From: JAEUMD01 sp050246945
Lineage (GTDB): Bacteria > Pseudomonadota > Alphaproteobacteria > Rhizobiales > Hyphomicrobiaceae
Reading direction: 5' to 3'
DNA: 64,000 nucleotides
NCBI GenBank assembly: GCA_050246945.1
Contig: JBFWVC010000003.1
Span: forward strand, 62,001-126,000
Each line of letters begins with the position of its first letter. Positions within the stretch are counted from its first letter, which is position 1. This document shows positions 37,370 through 46,217 of this stretch, piece after piece. A model generated the notes under the pieces. That model saw only the letters and a program-made list of their open reading frames with translations. It was not told where the DNA came from and ran no database searches. The position numbers and the translations under genes are program-made.

Positions 37370-38016
37370 CACAGCTCGCCCTCGATACCGCGGACGAAAG
37401 CGGACAGGCCAACCTGACGCTCACGGCGCAGACGCTCGGCCGTGACGATCGCGGTCAGTTCGGCGAAGCTCGCATCGACGTCGCGATTGATGATCACGTA
37501 ATCGTATTCTGGCCAATGGCTGATCTCGTCGGCAGCCTTCGCCATGCGACGCGCAACAACCTCGGGACTATCCATGTTGCGCGAGGTGAGGCGTTCCCCC
37601 AGCGCCTTGCCGGACGGTGGCAGGATGAAGATGCGGACGAGGTCGCGCGACATCGTCTCAGCAAGCTGGCGCGCACCCTGCCAGTCGATGTCGAACAGCA
37701 CGTCATGACCGGCCTCGACAGCGCTTTCAACTTGCGCCCTTTCGGTGCCGTAGAAATTATCGAAGACCTCTGCCCACTCGAGCAGTGCGCCGGCATTACG
37801 CAGGCGCAGGAACTCCGCCTTGTCGATGAAGCGGTAGTCCTTGCCGTCCACTTCGCCCGGGCGCGGTTTGCGCGTGGTGACTGAAACGGACATGCGGATC
37901 AAATCCGCCTCGGCGGCGAGCAGGCGCTTGGCGAGCGTCGTCTTGCCGGCGCCGGAGGGTGACGACAGGACGAGCAGCAACCCACGGCGTTTCAGTTTTG
38001 CTGACGGCATTTGCAT
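37369..38016 (-). CDS. gmk: guanylate kinase
   Basis: Phosphorylates GMP to GDP. The 215-residue protein has the P-loop LSSPSGAGKTT (17-27), the GMP-binding SVSVTTRKPRPGEVDGKDY and the DIDWQGARQL motif. GAGG lies at good spacing before the ATG at 38016; a second ATG two codons on and a longer upstream frame were not preferred. Downstream of yicC, as is common in alphaproteobacteria. Confidence 0.96.
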   Translation of the reverse strand: MQMPSAKLKRRGLLLVLSSPSGAGKTTLAKRLLAAEADLIRMSVSVTTRKPRPGEVDGKDYRFIDKAEFLRLRNAGALLEWAEVFDNFYGTERAQVESAVEAGHDVLFDIDWQGARQLAETMSRDLVRIFILPPSGKALGERLTSRNMDSPEVVARRMAKAADEISHWPEYDYVIINRDVDASFAELTAIVTAERLRRERQVGLSAFVRGIEGEL

Positions 38017-38094
38017 TCGTTCCTCGACATCACGCCCGTGTCCTTGCTTGCGTTCACGCTCCACGGAAAGGCGATCACCTGGCAAAAATTTTTC

Positions 38095-38143
38095 GCGCAT
38101 GACGCTACTGCCGAACCGTTGCGCGCTTCAGCGGGTCATGCGC
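38095..38143 (+). repeat. 49-bp palindromic repeat between yicC and gmk, with compensated stem
   Basis: Same length and core (CGAACCG...GCTTCAGC region) as the pdxA array copies, but the terminal arms read GCGCATGAC (38095-38103) and GTCATGCGC (38135-38143), a perfect 9-bp pair. Relative to the array copies, three stem positions changed on both sides so that pairing is kept. Confidence 0.88.
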
Positions 38144-38178
38144 CAGGGCCGGCGCGTCGTACTGCCGGCGCCTCCTGC

Positions 38179-39066
38179 TCATTCGATGTTCTGGACCTGC
38201 TCGCGCATCTGGTCGATCACGGTCTTCAACGCCAGCCCGGCGCGGGTCACGTCGTTCGCATTGGCTTTCGAGCAGAGCGTGTTGGCCTCACGATTGAACT
38301 CCTGGGTAAGGAAATCGAGCTTGCGCCCCGCGGGACCGGTCTCGTCCAGGAGTTCGCGCGTCGCGGCCACATGGGCTTTGAGGCGCTGCAGTTCCTCCTC
38401 GACGTCGGCGCGCGTCGCAATCAAGACGGCCTCCTGGTGCAGCCGGTCGCGGTCGAGCGTTGCACCGGTGTCGAGCAGCCTCTTGACCTGTTCGGCGAGG
38501 CGGGCTGCGACTGCCGAAGGAGTTCGTGACGGACTTGCAGAGACTTCGTCGACCAGCCTCTCGATCTCAACCAGCTGTTCGCTCAGCACAGCAGTCAGGC
38601 GTTCGCCTTCGGCGGCACGCGCGGCGGCCAGTCCCGACAGTGCCTCTTCAAGGCTTGCAACCATCGCGTCTTGACGAGCCTTCATCGCCGCCTCGCGTTC
38701 GACCGGCTCGACCGTCTCCAAAACGCCTTTCAGTGCGAGCAACCCTTCGACGCGCGGGCGCTCGCAGCCGGTCAGATGCTGGATGTGCTCTGCCGCCTTC
38801 AAGACCTGCTCAAGGGCTGCCTCGTTGAGACGAATTTCAGTGACGCCCGCCTCGCGCTGCAACTGTAGGCTCACGCTGATGCTGCCGCGGGCGAACCGGC
38901 GAGCCACGGCCTCCCGCACACGCGGCTCCAGCGCATCGCTGCCAGGCGGCACGCGCAGGCGCACGTCGAGGCTGCGGCCATTCACGCTGCGGACCTCCCA
39001 GGTCCAGCCTACGCCTCCGAAGTGCCCATCGGCGCGGCCAAAACCAGTCATGCTCTTGAGGCTCAT
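38179..39066 (-). CDS. yicC: YicC family endoribonuclease
   Basis: YicC-type proteins are hexameric endoribonucleases; the E. coli protein helps degrade the small RNA RyhB. The 295-residue protein begins MSLKSMTGFGRADG, the standard N-terminus, and has the N-terminal YicC domain (1-160) and the DUF1732 C-terminal domain (about 210-295, ending with FLTQEFNREANTLCSKAND-like sequence). The longer upstream frame was rejected because the family always starts at this motif. Between mltG and gmk in a conserved order. Confidence 0.93.
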   Translation of the reverse strand: MSLKSMTGFGRADGHFGGVGWTWEVRSVNGRSLDVRLRVPPGSDALEPRVREAVARRFARGSISVSLQLQREAGVTEIRLNEAALEQVLKAAEHIQHLTGCERPRVEGLLALKGVLETVEPVEREAAMKARQDAMVASLEEALSGLAAARAAEGERLTAVLSEQLVEIERLVDEVSASPSRTPSAVAARLAEQVKRLLDTGATLDRDRLHQEAVLIATRADVEEELQRLKAHVAATRELLDETGPAGRKLDFLTQEFNREANTLCSKANANDVTRAGLALKTVIDQMREQVQNIE

Positions 39067-39269
39067 GTGACGACTTCCGGCCGGCGCCGGGTACTCCCAG
39101 CCCGCTGATTTCATTGACAGCATTCGCCTCCTGCCCATTCCCGTCGGGGACCGGCATGACGGCGCGGGAACTTTACTGGCTGGGTCGCTTGGCAACAACC
39201 TGCTCGATAGGCGGCATGGGCCGGGCTCATTCTCTTCCAGAGCACGTCCAAGATCCGGTCTCATGCCTG

Positions 39270-39309
39270 GAGCAGACTTTTGACGCCGAACCGCTCCACG
39301 CGTCTAGCG
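39270..39309 (+). repeat. partial, decayed copy of the palindromic repeat at the mltG stop
   Basis: About 27 of the first 34 bases match the repeat (GAGCA, TTTT, ACGC, GAACCGCT, CACGC in order). The right arm is not conserved. It covers the mltG stop codon (39304-39306). Confidence 0.6.
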
Positions 39310-40713
39310 TTTTGGCCTGCGTACAGGCAGCGGCACTTTTTCAGGTGCCAGTTTGCCGGCCGGGTCGGAGGCTTCGGTGCCGGCATCAGGCGCGGGCGAA
39401 TTCAATGTCGTCACGGTGGGTAGTGCGGGCTTGCCATCTTTTCCGGCCGCTGTTGCACTCGCCGGCGGCGGTGCCGGGATTGACACGGCGCGGGTTCCGG
39501 CGGCAACGGGAATGGGCGCTGCTTCGGGGGCAGCGGCGGCTCCCTCCTCAGCCTCCTTGCGCGCGGACCGTTCAACGCGGCGCCAGTTGGCCACCGCAGC
39601 ATTGTGTTCCTTTAATGTGGCGGAGAACGCATGCCCACCCGAGCCATCAGCGACGAAATAGAGATCGTCAGTCTTGGCCGGATTGAGTGTCGCATCGATT
39701 GCGGAACGCCCTGGGTTGCAGATCGGCGTCGGGGGTAGGCCGTTGATCTGGTACGTGTTGTGAGACGTCTTGCCGTCGATGTCCGATCGCGTGATCGGGC
39801 GACCCAGCGAACCTTGTCCACCGACCAGTCCGTAAATGATTGTCGGATCCGACTGCAAGCGCATGTTCTTCTTCAGCCGGTTGACGAAGACGGCGGCCAC
39901 GCGCTCACGCTCGTCGGCTCGGCCTGTTTCTTTTTCGACGATCGAAGCAAGGATGAGCGCTTCCTGCGGGGTGGCTACGGGCAGGCCCGGCTGGCGCTTC
40001 TCCCATGCGGCGGCGAGGAATCTCTCCTGCTCGGCGCGCATGCGGTCGATCAGTTCCTGGCGCCGCATGCCCTTGGAGAAGCGATAGGTGTCCGGCAACA
40101 GCGTCCCTTCGGGCGGGATGTCGGTGATCTCGCCATCGAGGTCCTCATGGGCGGTGATCCGCTCGACGATCTGGGCACTCGTCAAGCCTTCGGGCAGCGT
40201 GATCTTGGAAAGGATCGACTTGCCTTCAACGAGCGTTGCGTGCACCTGGGCGACGCTGGCACCCTTCTTGAACTCGTATTCACCGGCCTTCAGATGTTGC
40301 GGCTTGCCGCGACTCATCGCGGCGCGCGTATAATGTCCAGCAACGAACACCCAGCGATTGGAAATGATCCCATCACGTTCGAGTTGGGCAGCGATCTCAA
40401 TGGGGCCTTCTCCCCGGGGAACGCCAAAAGTGCGCGATACCGTCAGCGGTCCAGGCTTTTCAAACTCGTGGACGAACCAGAGAGCGCCGCCGCCGAGCAG
40501 TATCATCGCCGCCAGGGCCAGCGTCATGACGCCGGATATGAAACGTGCAAAACCACTCATGCGGCGGGATGGCTCGCGATATTTGCGGCGCGGACGGCTT
40601 GGGGCGCGTGCGGGCTCGAGCGCCTCGAGCGGGCTCTTGGGACGTGTCTTGCCGGCATCGAGCGTCACCTCTCGATCGCGGGAGACTGGATCCGGAGTCT
40701 GCCTTTTGCTCAT
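39304..40713 (-). CDS. mltG: endolytic transglycosylase MltG
   Basis: MltG cleaves nascent glycan strands in the inner membrane and sets glycan length. The 469-residue protein has a basic, proline-rich cytoplasmic N-terminus, one membrane helix (about 58-80), a LysM-like region, and the YceG catalytic domain with the conserved ILASIVEKETG; a glutamate in this motif (260/262) is the catalytic residue. A proline/alanine-rich tail of about 70 residues follows the domain. The ATG at 40713 is preceded by AGGGC; an upstream in-frame frame was not used. Confidence 0.93.
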   Translation of the reverse strand: MSKRQTPDPVSRDREVTLDAGKTRPKSPLEALEPARAPSRPRRKYREPSRRMSGFARFISGVMTLALAAMILLGGGALWFVHEFEKPGPLTVSRTFGVPRGEGPIEIAAQLERDGIISNRWVFVAGHYTRAAMSRGKPQHLKAGEYEFKKGASVAQVHATLVEGKSILSKITLPEGLTSAQIVERITAHEDLDGEITDIPPEGTLLPDTYRFSKGMRRQELIDRMRAEQERFLAAAWEKRQPGLPVATPQEALILASIVEKETGRADERERVAAVFVNRLKKNMRLQSDPTIIYGLVGGQGSLGRPITRSDIDGKTSHNTYQINGLPPTPICNPGRSAIDATLNPAKTDDLYFVADGSGGHAFSATLKEHNAAVANWRRVERSARKEAEEGAAAAPEAAPIPVAAGTRAVSIPAPPPASATAAGKDGKPALPTVTTLNSPAPDAGTEASDPAGKLAPEKVPLPVRRPKR

Positions 40714-40963
40714 GCCCTGGTTCACCACCCCCTCTTCACCCCGTGCGGTGGCGGGGTTTGCCTTCAAAACGTGGGCGCGCCTCCTGCTGTCGAAACAAGC
40801 CCCGGACCAGCCTTCCACACCGACGCTCACCGGATACGGGCGCTGGCCAATCCCCTCACGGCAGCCCTATCTCGCCAGCGCAGAGGACTGCTAAAATATG
40901 GCAAAACGGCGTACTCCGGGCGCCCTGCCCGTGGACTCCATGTTTCGTTTGCCATCCCCGGCC

Positions 40964-42226
40964 CTAGTCGGCCCGACGCAAGACCAGTGACGCATTGGTG
41001 CCGCCGAAACCGAACGAATTGGACAGGACCGTATTGATCTCGGCCTTCACTGCTTTGTGCGGGATGAGATCGATCGAGGTCTCCACTGAAGGATTATCGA
41101 GATTGAGCGTGGGCGGCGCGATGTTGTCGCGCATGGCAAGGATGGAGAAGATCGCTTCAACCGCGCCGGCGGCCCCCAAAAGGTGGCCGATGGCGGACTT
41201 GGTGGACGACATTTTCAGCTTGCCGGCCGCGTTGCCGAACAGGCGTTCGACAGCGCCAAGCTCGATCTCGTCGCCCATGGGCGTGGAGGTGCCGTGCGCG
41301 TTGATGTAGTCGATTTCGCTCGTCGAGACGCCGGCGCGATTGAGGGCGGCGCGCATGCAGCGAAAAGCGCCATCTCCGGTCTCCTCGGGTGCGGTGATAT
41401 GGAAGGCGTCACCGGACATCCCGTAGCCGATAACCTCGGCATAGATTTTTGCACCCCGAGCCTTGGCGTGCTCGTACTCCTCGAGCACGACGACGCCGGC
41501 GCCCTCACCCATGACGAAACCGTCGCGGTCCTTGTCGTAAGGGCGGGAGGCCTTTTCGGGCGTATCGTTGAAGCCGGTCGAGAGCGCGCGGCAGGCGATG
41601 AAGCCGGCCATACCGATGCGGCAGATCGGGCTTTCCGTGCCGCCGGCAACCATCACGTCCGCATCACCCAGCGCAACGAGGCGCGCCGCATCTCCGATAG
41701 CATGGGTGCCGGTGGCGCAAGCGGTGACGACAGCGTGGTTGGGACCTTTGAGGCCGTGCTTGATGGAGACATATCCCGCCGCGAGATTGATGAGGCGTCC
41801 GGGAATGAAAAACGGTGAGATGCGTCGCGGTCCCTTGTCGCGCAACAGAAGCGAGGTATCGGCAATACCCGAAAGGCCGCCGATTCCGGAGCCGATCAGA
41901 ACGCCCGTCGTCTCCTGCCTTTCCCTCGTATTGGCCTTGAAGCCGGAATCCGCCAGCGCCTGGTCGGCCGCGGCAACCGCGTAGATGATGTAGTCATCGA
42001 CCTTGCGTTGCTCTTTGGGCTCCATCCAATCGTCAGGATTGAACAGGCCGTCGGCCGTAGCACCGCGCGGCACGAAGTTGGCAATCTGGCAGCTAAGATC
42101 GGAAGCATCGAATTTCTCGATGCGCTTGGCGCCGCTCCTGCCTTCGAGCAGCCTGTTCCAAACAACTTCGACACCGCAGCCCAGCGGTGTGACGAGACCC
42201 AGACCTGTGACGACGACGCGGCGCAT
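40964..42226 (-). CDS. fabF: beta-ketoacyl-ACP synthase II
   Basis: Condensing enzyme that elongates acyl-ACP with malonyl-ACP. The 420-residue protein has the active-site Cys170 in VVTACATGTHAIGDA, the two catalytic histidines in NAHGTSTPMGD and SAIGHLLGAAG, and the C-terminal SNSFGFGGTNASLV. It lies after acpP with a 258-base spacer containing a strong hairpin. Confidence 0.97.
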   Translation of the reverse strand: MRRVVVTGLGLVTPLGCGVEVVWNRLLEGRSGAKRIEKFDASDLSCQIANFVPRGATADGLFNPDDWMEPKEQRKVDDYIIYAVAAADQALADSGFKANTRERQETTGVLIGSGIGGLSGIADTSLLLRDKGPRRISPFFIPGRLINLAAGYVSIKHGLKGPNHAVVTACATGTHAIGDAARLVALGDADVMVAGGTESPICRIGMAGFIACRALSTGFNDTPEKASRPYDKDRDGFVMGEGAGVVVLEEYEHAKARGAKIYAEVIGYGMSGDAFHITAPEETGDGAFRCMRAALNRAGVSTSEIDYINAHGTSTPMGDEIELGAVERLFGNAAGKLKMSSTKSAIGHLLGAAGAVEAIFSILAMRDNIAPPTLNLDNPSVETSIDLIPHKAVKAEINTVLSNSFGFGGTNASLVLRRAD

Positions 42227-42432
42227 GGTTTCGATCCTCGCACGTTAATGGAGCGCTGCCAGACAGGTGCTGACAGATATTCGCCGGCAGTCCATGGAAC
42301 CCCAGGCTCCCGTCCTACCGGCGTGTTCGGCTCTCGCGATGTCGTGAGAAGGCTCGCATCATCGTCATGGCGCGGGCCGGATAGTGGAGTTGCACGCGAG
42401 AAATATTCCCGTGCCGATCGGGAGAGCCTACG

Positions 42433-42461
42433 CGGTCCGACGGCAGTAAGCCGCCGGACCG
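42433..42461 (-). promoter_or_regulatory. intergenic hairpin between acpP and fabF
   Basis: CGGTCCG-A-CGGC / GCCG-C-CGGACCG with a 5-base loop and one mismatch, about 24 bases after the acpP stop on the minus strand. No T-tract follows, so it is more likely an attenuating or transcript-stabilising structure than a full terminator. It would let acpP transcript exceed that of fabF. Confidence 0.5.
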
Positions 42462-42484
42462 GGCGCAGGTCATGAAACCGATGA

Positions 42485-42727
42485 TCAAGCAGCCGATGCG
42501 TTCTTTTCGAGAAACTTTACCGCATCGCCGACGGTCAGGATGTGCTCGGCAGCGTCATCGGGGATCTCGCACCCGAACTCCTCCTCGAACGCCATCACCA
42601 GCTCGACCGTATCCAAGCTGTCAGCGCCCAGGTCATCGATGAAGCTGGCGTTCTCGGTGACCTTTTCGGCCTCCACGCCCAGGTGCTCCACGACGATCTT
42701 CTTCACGCGCTCAGCGACATCACTCAT
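42485..42727 (-). CDS. acpP: acyl carrier protein
   Basis: Carries growing acyl chains on a phosphopantetheine arm. The 80-residue acidic protein has the attachment serine Ser37 in LGADSLDTVEL. GAGGG lies six bases before the ATG. It sits between fabG and fabF, with 408 bases upstream that probably include its own strong promoter. Confidence 0.98.
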   Translation of the reverse strand: MSDVAERVKKIVVEHLGVEAEKVTENASFIDDLGADSLDTVELVMAFEEEFGCEIPDDAAEHILTVGDAVKFLEKNASAA

Positions 42728-43135
42728 AGTCTTCCCTCGCGTCCTTAAGCTCTATTGAGGTTTGTTTATCTCGGTACCAACCGATCGTGTTCAGTGCCGG
42801 TAACTGTGCCGGTGTCTCACTCCCAGATCCCGCCCCGACAAGACCGGCATCGATGGTATCGAATGTCCGATTGATTGGCGGTACACGAGTCCCGGGCCAG
42901 AGGCATCGGCTGAGCCCTTGGTCGCTGGGTGTTTTCCCCAGTTTCCGCAGCCGAAAACCAGCGGCTCGTTAACACACTTCCCGGCCCTTGGCCAGCGCCT
43001 CCACGCCGCCATCCGAACGGCCGCGAAGCCTCTGTTTTGTGCTGCGATGCACCGACTTGACGTCGATCCACCGAATTTACCCAGCCGCAGGAGCAGGATC
43101 GGCGCGCGCACTGCGACAAACGGGCCAGCCTCCGG
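42728..43135. other. acpP upstream region
   Basis: 408 bases between fabG and acpP, no gene supported. The minus strand close to acpP is AT-richer (around 42750-42780), consistent with a promoter, but no clear -35/-10 pair was assigned. Confidence 0.4.
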
Positions 43136-43882
43136 CTAGATCATCGCCATGCCGCCGTTGACGTGCAGCGTCTGGCCGGTCACGTAGCCACCTTCAACGC
43201 TCGCCAGGTAAAGGGCGGCTGCGGCAATGTCATTGGGGTCGCCGAAGCGCTGGGCCGGGATCATCTTGGCGATCTCCTCCGTCTGCTTCTCATTCAGCAC
43301 GTCCGTCATGGCGGTCTTGATGAAGCCCGGTGCGATGGAATTGGCGGTGATGCCACGCGAGGCGACCTCGCGGGCAAGCGATTTCGTCATGCCTATCATG
43401 CCCGCCTTGGAGGCGGCATAGTTGCCCTGTCCGGGGTTGCCGAACACGCCGGAGACCGAGGCGATGTTGATTATGCGCCCATAACCTGTTTTCGACCGCA
43501 TCATGTGGCGGGCGGCGGCCCGGCAGAGCATGAAAGTCGAGGTGAGGTTGACGGCAATGACGTCGTCCCACTGCTCGTCCTTCATGACCATGAACAGGTT
43601 GTCCTTGGTCAGTCCGGCGTTGTTGACGATGATGTCGAGACGGCCGCCGAGAGCCTTGACCGCCTCGTCAATGAGCTTTGCAACCGCTGCGCGGTCAGCA
43701 AGATCGCAGGGCACGACGACGACGCGTTCGCCCAGGTCCTTTGCAAGCACATCGAGCTTTTCGACCTGGCGCCCGGAGATGGCGACGGTGGCGCCGGCCT
43801 TGTGGAAGATGCGGGCGATGGCGCCGCCGATACCGCCGGTGGCGCCGGTGACGAGCGCGGTCTTGCCGGTCAAATCAAACAT
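43136..43882 (-). CDS. fabG: 3-oxoacyl-ACP reductase
   Basis: NADPH-dependent reductase of fatty-acid elongation. The 248-residue SDR protein has TGATGGIGGA (12-21), NNAG (87-90), Ser142, and YAASK (Tyr155, Lys159), with GGMAMI as the usual C-terminus. Placed between fabD and acpP. Confidence 0.96.
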   Translation of the reverse strand: MFDLTGKTALVTGATGGIGGAIARIFHKAGATVAISGRQVEKLDVLAKDLGERVVVVPCDLADRAAVAKLIDEAVKALGGRLDIIVNNAGLTKDNLFMVMKDEQWDDVIAVNLTSTFMLCRAAARHMMRSKTGYGRIINIASVSGVFGNPGQGNYAASKAGMIGMTKSLAREVASRGITANSIAPGFIKTAMTDVLNEKQTEEIAKMIPAQRFGDPNDIAAAALYLASVEGGYVTGQTLHVNGGMAMI

Positions 43883-44029
43883 GTCGCGGGGTTCCTGATT
43901 GGGTGCGGAAAATCTGCCGCTTTGTGCGCGAGCAAACCGCCAGCGTCAAGCAACGAGGGCACCAGGCAGGGTTAACGGCTTGGGTGCGCCAGGATCCCCG
44001 CACGCCAGAGTACCGCCCAGCTATCTGCC

Positions 44030-44974
44030 TCAGGCGAGAGTGCCGGACTGTGCTGCGACATCCTCGGGCGTGCCGATGGAGGCGGTCTTGATGCCCTTCG
44101 CAATGCGTCCGACGAGGCCCGCAAGCACCTTGCCGGCGCCGATCTCGTAGACCTCAGTGATGCCGTTGGCCGCCATGTACTGAACGGTCTCGCGCCAGCG
44201 GACCGTTCCCGTCACCTGTTCGACCAGGCGCTTGCGAATCTCTTCGGGGTCGGAGATCGGCGCGGCCAGCACGTTGGCAATGACCGGCACGGCGGGGGCC
44301 TTGATATCCACCTTCGACAGTGCCTCGGCCATCGCGTCGGCGGCAGGTTGCATCAGCGCGCAATGGAACGGTGCCGACACTGGCAGCGGCATGGCACGGC
44401 GGACCCCCAACGGCTTTCCGACCTCGGCTACGCGATCTATCGCGCGCTTGTGCCCGGATAACACGACCTGCGTCGGATCGTTGTCGTTCGCCACCTGGCA
44501 GACATCACCCTGCGCAGCTGATTGCGCAACCGTTTGCGCCACGTCGAGGCCGACGCCCAGGAGCGCGGCCATCGCTCCCTCGCCCACGGGCACAGCTCGC
44601 TGCATCGCTTCGCCGCGAAGGCGCAACAGGCGCGCCGTATCGGCAAGAGTGAACGCACCCGCGGCGGCCAGTGCCGAATACTCACCAAGCGAATGGCCGG
44701 CGACGAACTTCACCCTGTCGGCCAGCTTGAAGCCTTTCTCCTGCTCGAGCACGCGCATCACCGCCATGGACACGGCCATCAGTGCGGGCTGCGCGTTGGC
44801 GGTCAGCGTCAGCGTTTCCTTCGGCCCTTCCCACATGATGGTGGAGAGCTTTTCACCGAGCGCCGCATCGACCTCGTCGAAAACCTCACGTGCAGCGGCG
44901 AAACTTTCCGCGAGCGCCTTACCCATACCGACATCCTGGCTGCCCTGCCCTGGAAATACGAATGCAATGCCCAT
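44030..44974 (-). CDS. fabD: malonyl-CoA:ACP transacylase
   Basis: Loads malonyl groups onto ACP. The 314-residue protein starts with FVFPGQGSQ (6-14), has the nucleophile Ser95 in GHSLGEYSAL, and the catalytic-histidine segment PVSAPFHCALM. It heads the fabD-fabG-acpP-fabF series on the minus strand, 147 bases above fabG. Confidence 0.96.
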   Translation of the reverse strand: MGIAFVFPGQGSQDVGMGKALAESFAAAREVFDEVDAALGEKLSTIMWEGPKETLTLTANAQPALMAVSMAVMRVLEQEKGFKLADRVKFVAGHSLGEYSALAAAGAFTLADTARLLRLRGEAMQRAVPVGEGAMAALLGVGLDVAQTVAQSAAQGDVCQVANDNDPTQVVLSGHKRAIDRVAEVGKPLGVRRAMPLPVSAPFHCALMQPAADAMAEALSKVDIKAPAVPVIANVLAAPISDPEEIRKRLVEQVTGTVRWRETVQYMAANGITEVYEIGAGKVLAGLVGRIAKGIKTASIGTPEDVAAQSGTLA

Positions 44975-45371
44975 CTCTTCGCCTCTTGGCCACCATGATT
45001 GACGTGCGGCTTAAAGGCATGGAGGCGCCGGTCAAGTCAAGCATTCGGCCTCGGGCGCAGCACACATGCGCCGTGCCTTTGCTTGAGCGACATGGGCTGC
45101 GCGTGGCTCTCCGTGCAGGGGCGACCAGCCGTGCGGCAAGTCGCCTTAGTCATTGGTCGAAGACGACATGGCAGAGACCGGGAATTGCGTTTGCACACAA
45201 CGCAATAGCGCCCAGTTCCACGCCCCTTTCAAATTCACATTTGTTACGAAATATGACTCGCAAGTCACGGAAAACACGAGCGTTTTGTCGCATGCGACAG
45301 TCGACGCCTTGATCTCAACGCTATTCACGGGCCAAGGGCGACTTGTGTCAGAGTTCAAGGGGAAGACAATC
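44975..45371. other. fabD / CHAP-like gene divergent intergenic region
   Basis: 397 bases holding promoters for both directions. The right half is AT-richer and contains two inverted repeats: TGACT-CGCA-AGTCA (45254-45267) and the perfect 14-bp palindrome TGTCGCATGCGACA (45286-45299), 73 bases before the downstream ATG. These could be operator sites; the binding protein is unknown. Confidence 0.45.
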
Positions 45372-45896
45372 ATGCTTACGCGTATTCTCGCAGCGCTGCT
45401 GGCTGCGATCGTTGCCCTGCCGATCATTGCATCCGACGCAGATGCACGTCCCAAGAAGAAGAGGACCTATTCGAGCGGCACCACGTCGACCATCGGCCAC
45501 TACGGCAAACACGGCTATGTCATGGAGCCGCGCAAACGCAAGCAGGGCACGCGCAGTGCGCGCAGCGCTTATCGCAGCGACGAAAGAATGTCGCTCGGCT
45601 ATTCGAGTTATGCCTCGTCCAGTCGCTACGGTGCGGGCCCGCGTCCAGGCAAGTGGTGCGGCTGGTGGATGCGCACCCAGCGCGGCGGCGGGCCTGAGTA
45701 CAACGTTGCTTGGAACTGGCGCAACTATGGACGTCCTGCTTCTCCGCAGGTTGGTGCCGTGGTCGTATGGCGTCACCACGTCGGTCAGATCGTCGGCCAG
45801 GCGGCCAACGGCCGCTGGCTTGTACAGTCCGGCAACGACGGTGGCGCGGTGCGCACGCGCGCGCGCTCCATCTCAGGTGCCGTCATCCGCATGTAA
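45372..45896 (+). CDS. secreted CHAP-like cysteine hydrolase domain protein
   Basis: A 174-residue protein with a clear signal peptide (1-26, ending DADA-RP). After a Ser/Arg/Tyr-rich linker comes WCGWWMRTQRGGG (Cys near 97) and later GAVVVWRHHVGQIVG (His near 135-136) and QSGNDGG. The Cys...His order and the HVG motif fit the CHAP/NlpC-like fold that cuts peptidoglycan amide bonds. No other domain is present. The short start at 45372 was chosen because the signal peptide begins there; the frame is open further upstream. It ends at a strong terminator, so it is monocistronic. Confidence 0.7.
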   Translation: MLTRILAALLAAIVALPIIASDADARPKKKRTYSSGTTSTIGHYGKHGYVMEPRKRKQGTRSARSAYRSDERMSLGYSSYASSSRYGAGPRPGKWCGWWMRTQRGGGPEYNVAWNWRNYGRPASPQVGAVVVWRHHVGQIVGQAANGRWLVQSGNDGGAVRTRARSISGAVIRM

Positions 45897-45933
45897 TGTG
45901 CCCAGCGCAGATGGGAATTGCAATTCAGTATCA

Positions 45934-45966
45934 GGCCCGGCGCAATCGACGCCGGGCCATTTCTTT
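45934..45966 (+). terminator. Rho-independent terminator of the CHAP-like gene
   Basis: A perfect 9-bp stem GGCCCGGCG / CGCCGGGCC with a 7-base loop, followed by ATTTCTTT. It begins 38 bases after the stop codon. Confidence 0.88.
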
Positions 45967-46217
45967 GGCACACATTCGACGCGACGCCGATGGCTCCAAT
46001 CGCGGCACGCCGATCTGAGTTCGTGTCGCCAGACGCGGTCGTGGTTGGGACCTGCGGCTCCGGCGAAAGGGCCCTCTCCGCCATGTCCTCGGCAACCCTG
46101 CTGCGGATCGGCTGTTGGCATACTTGCCATTTGACAGACCCGCTTGCGGCTCTAGATTGCAGCGCAACAAGCCCAGCCTACCCCCAAGTCTGTGACCATG
46201 AGGGACGACTTCAGCCG

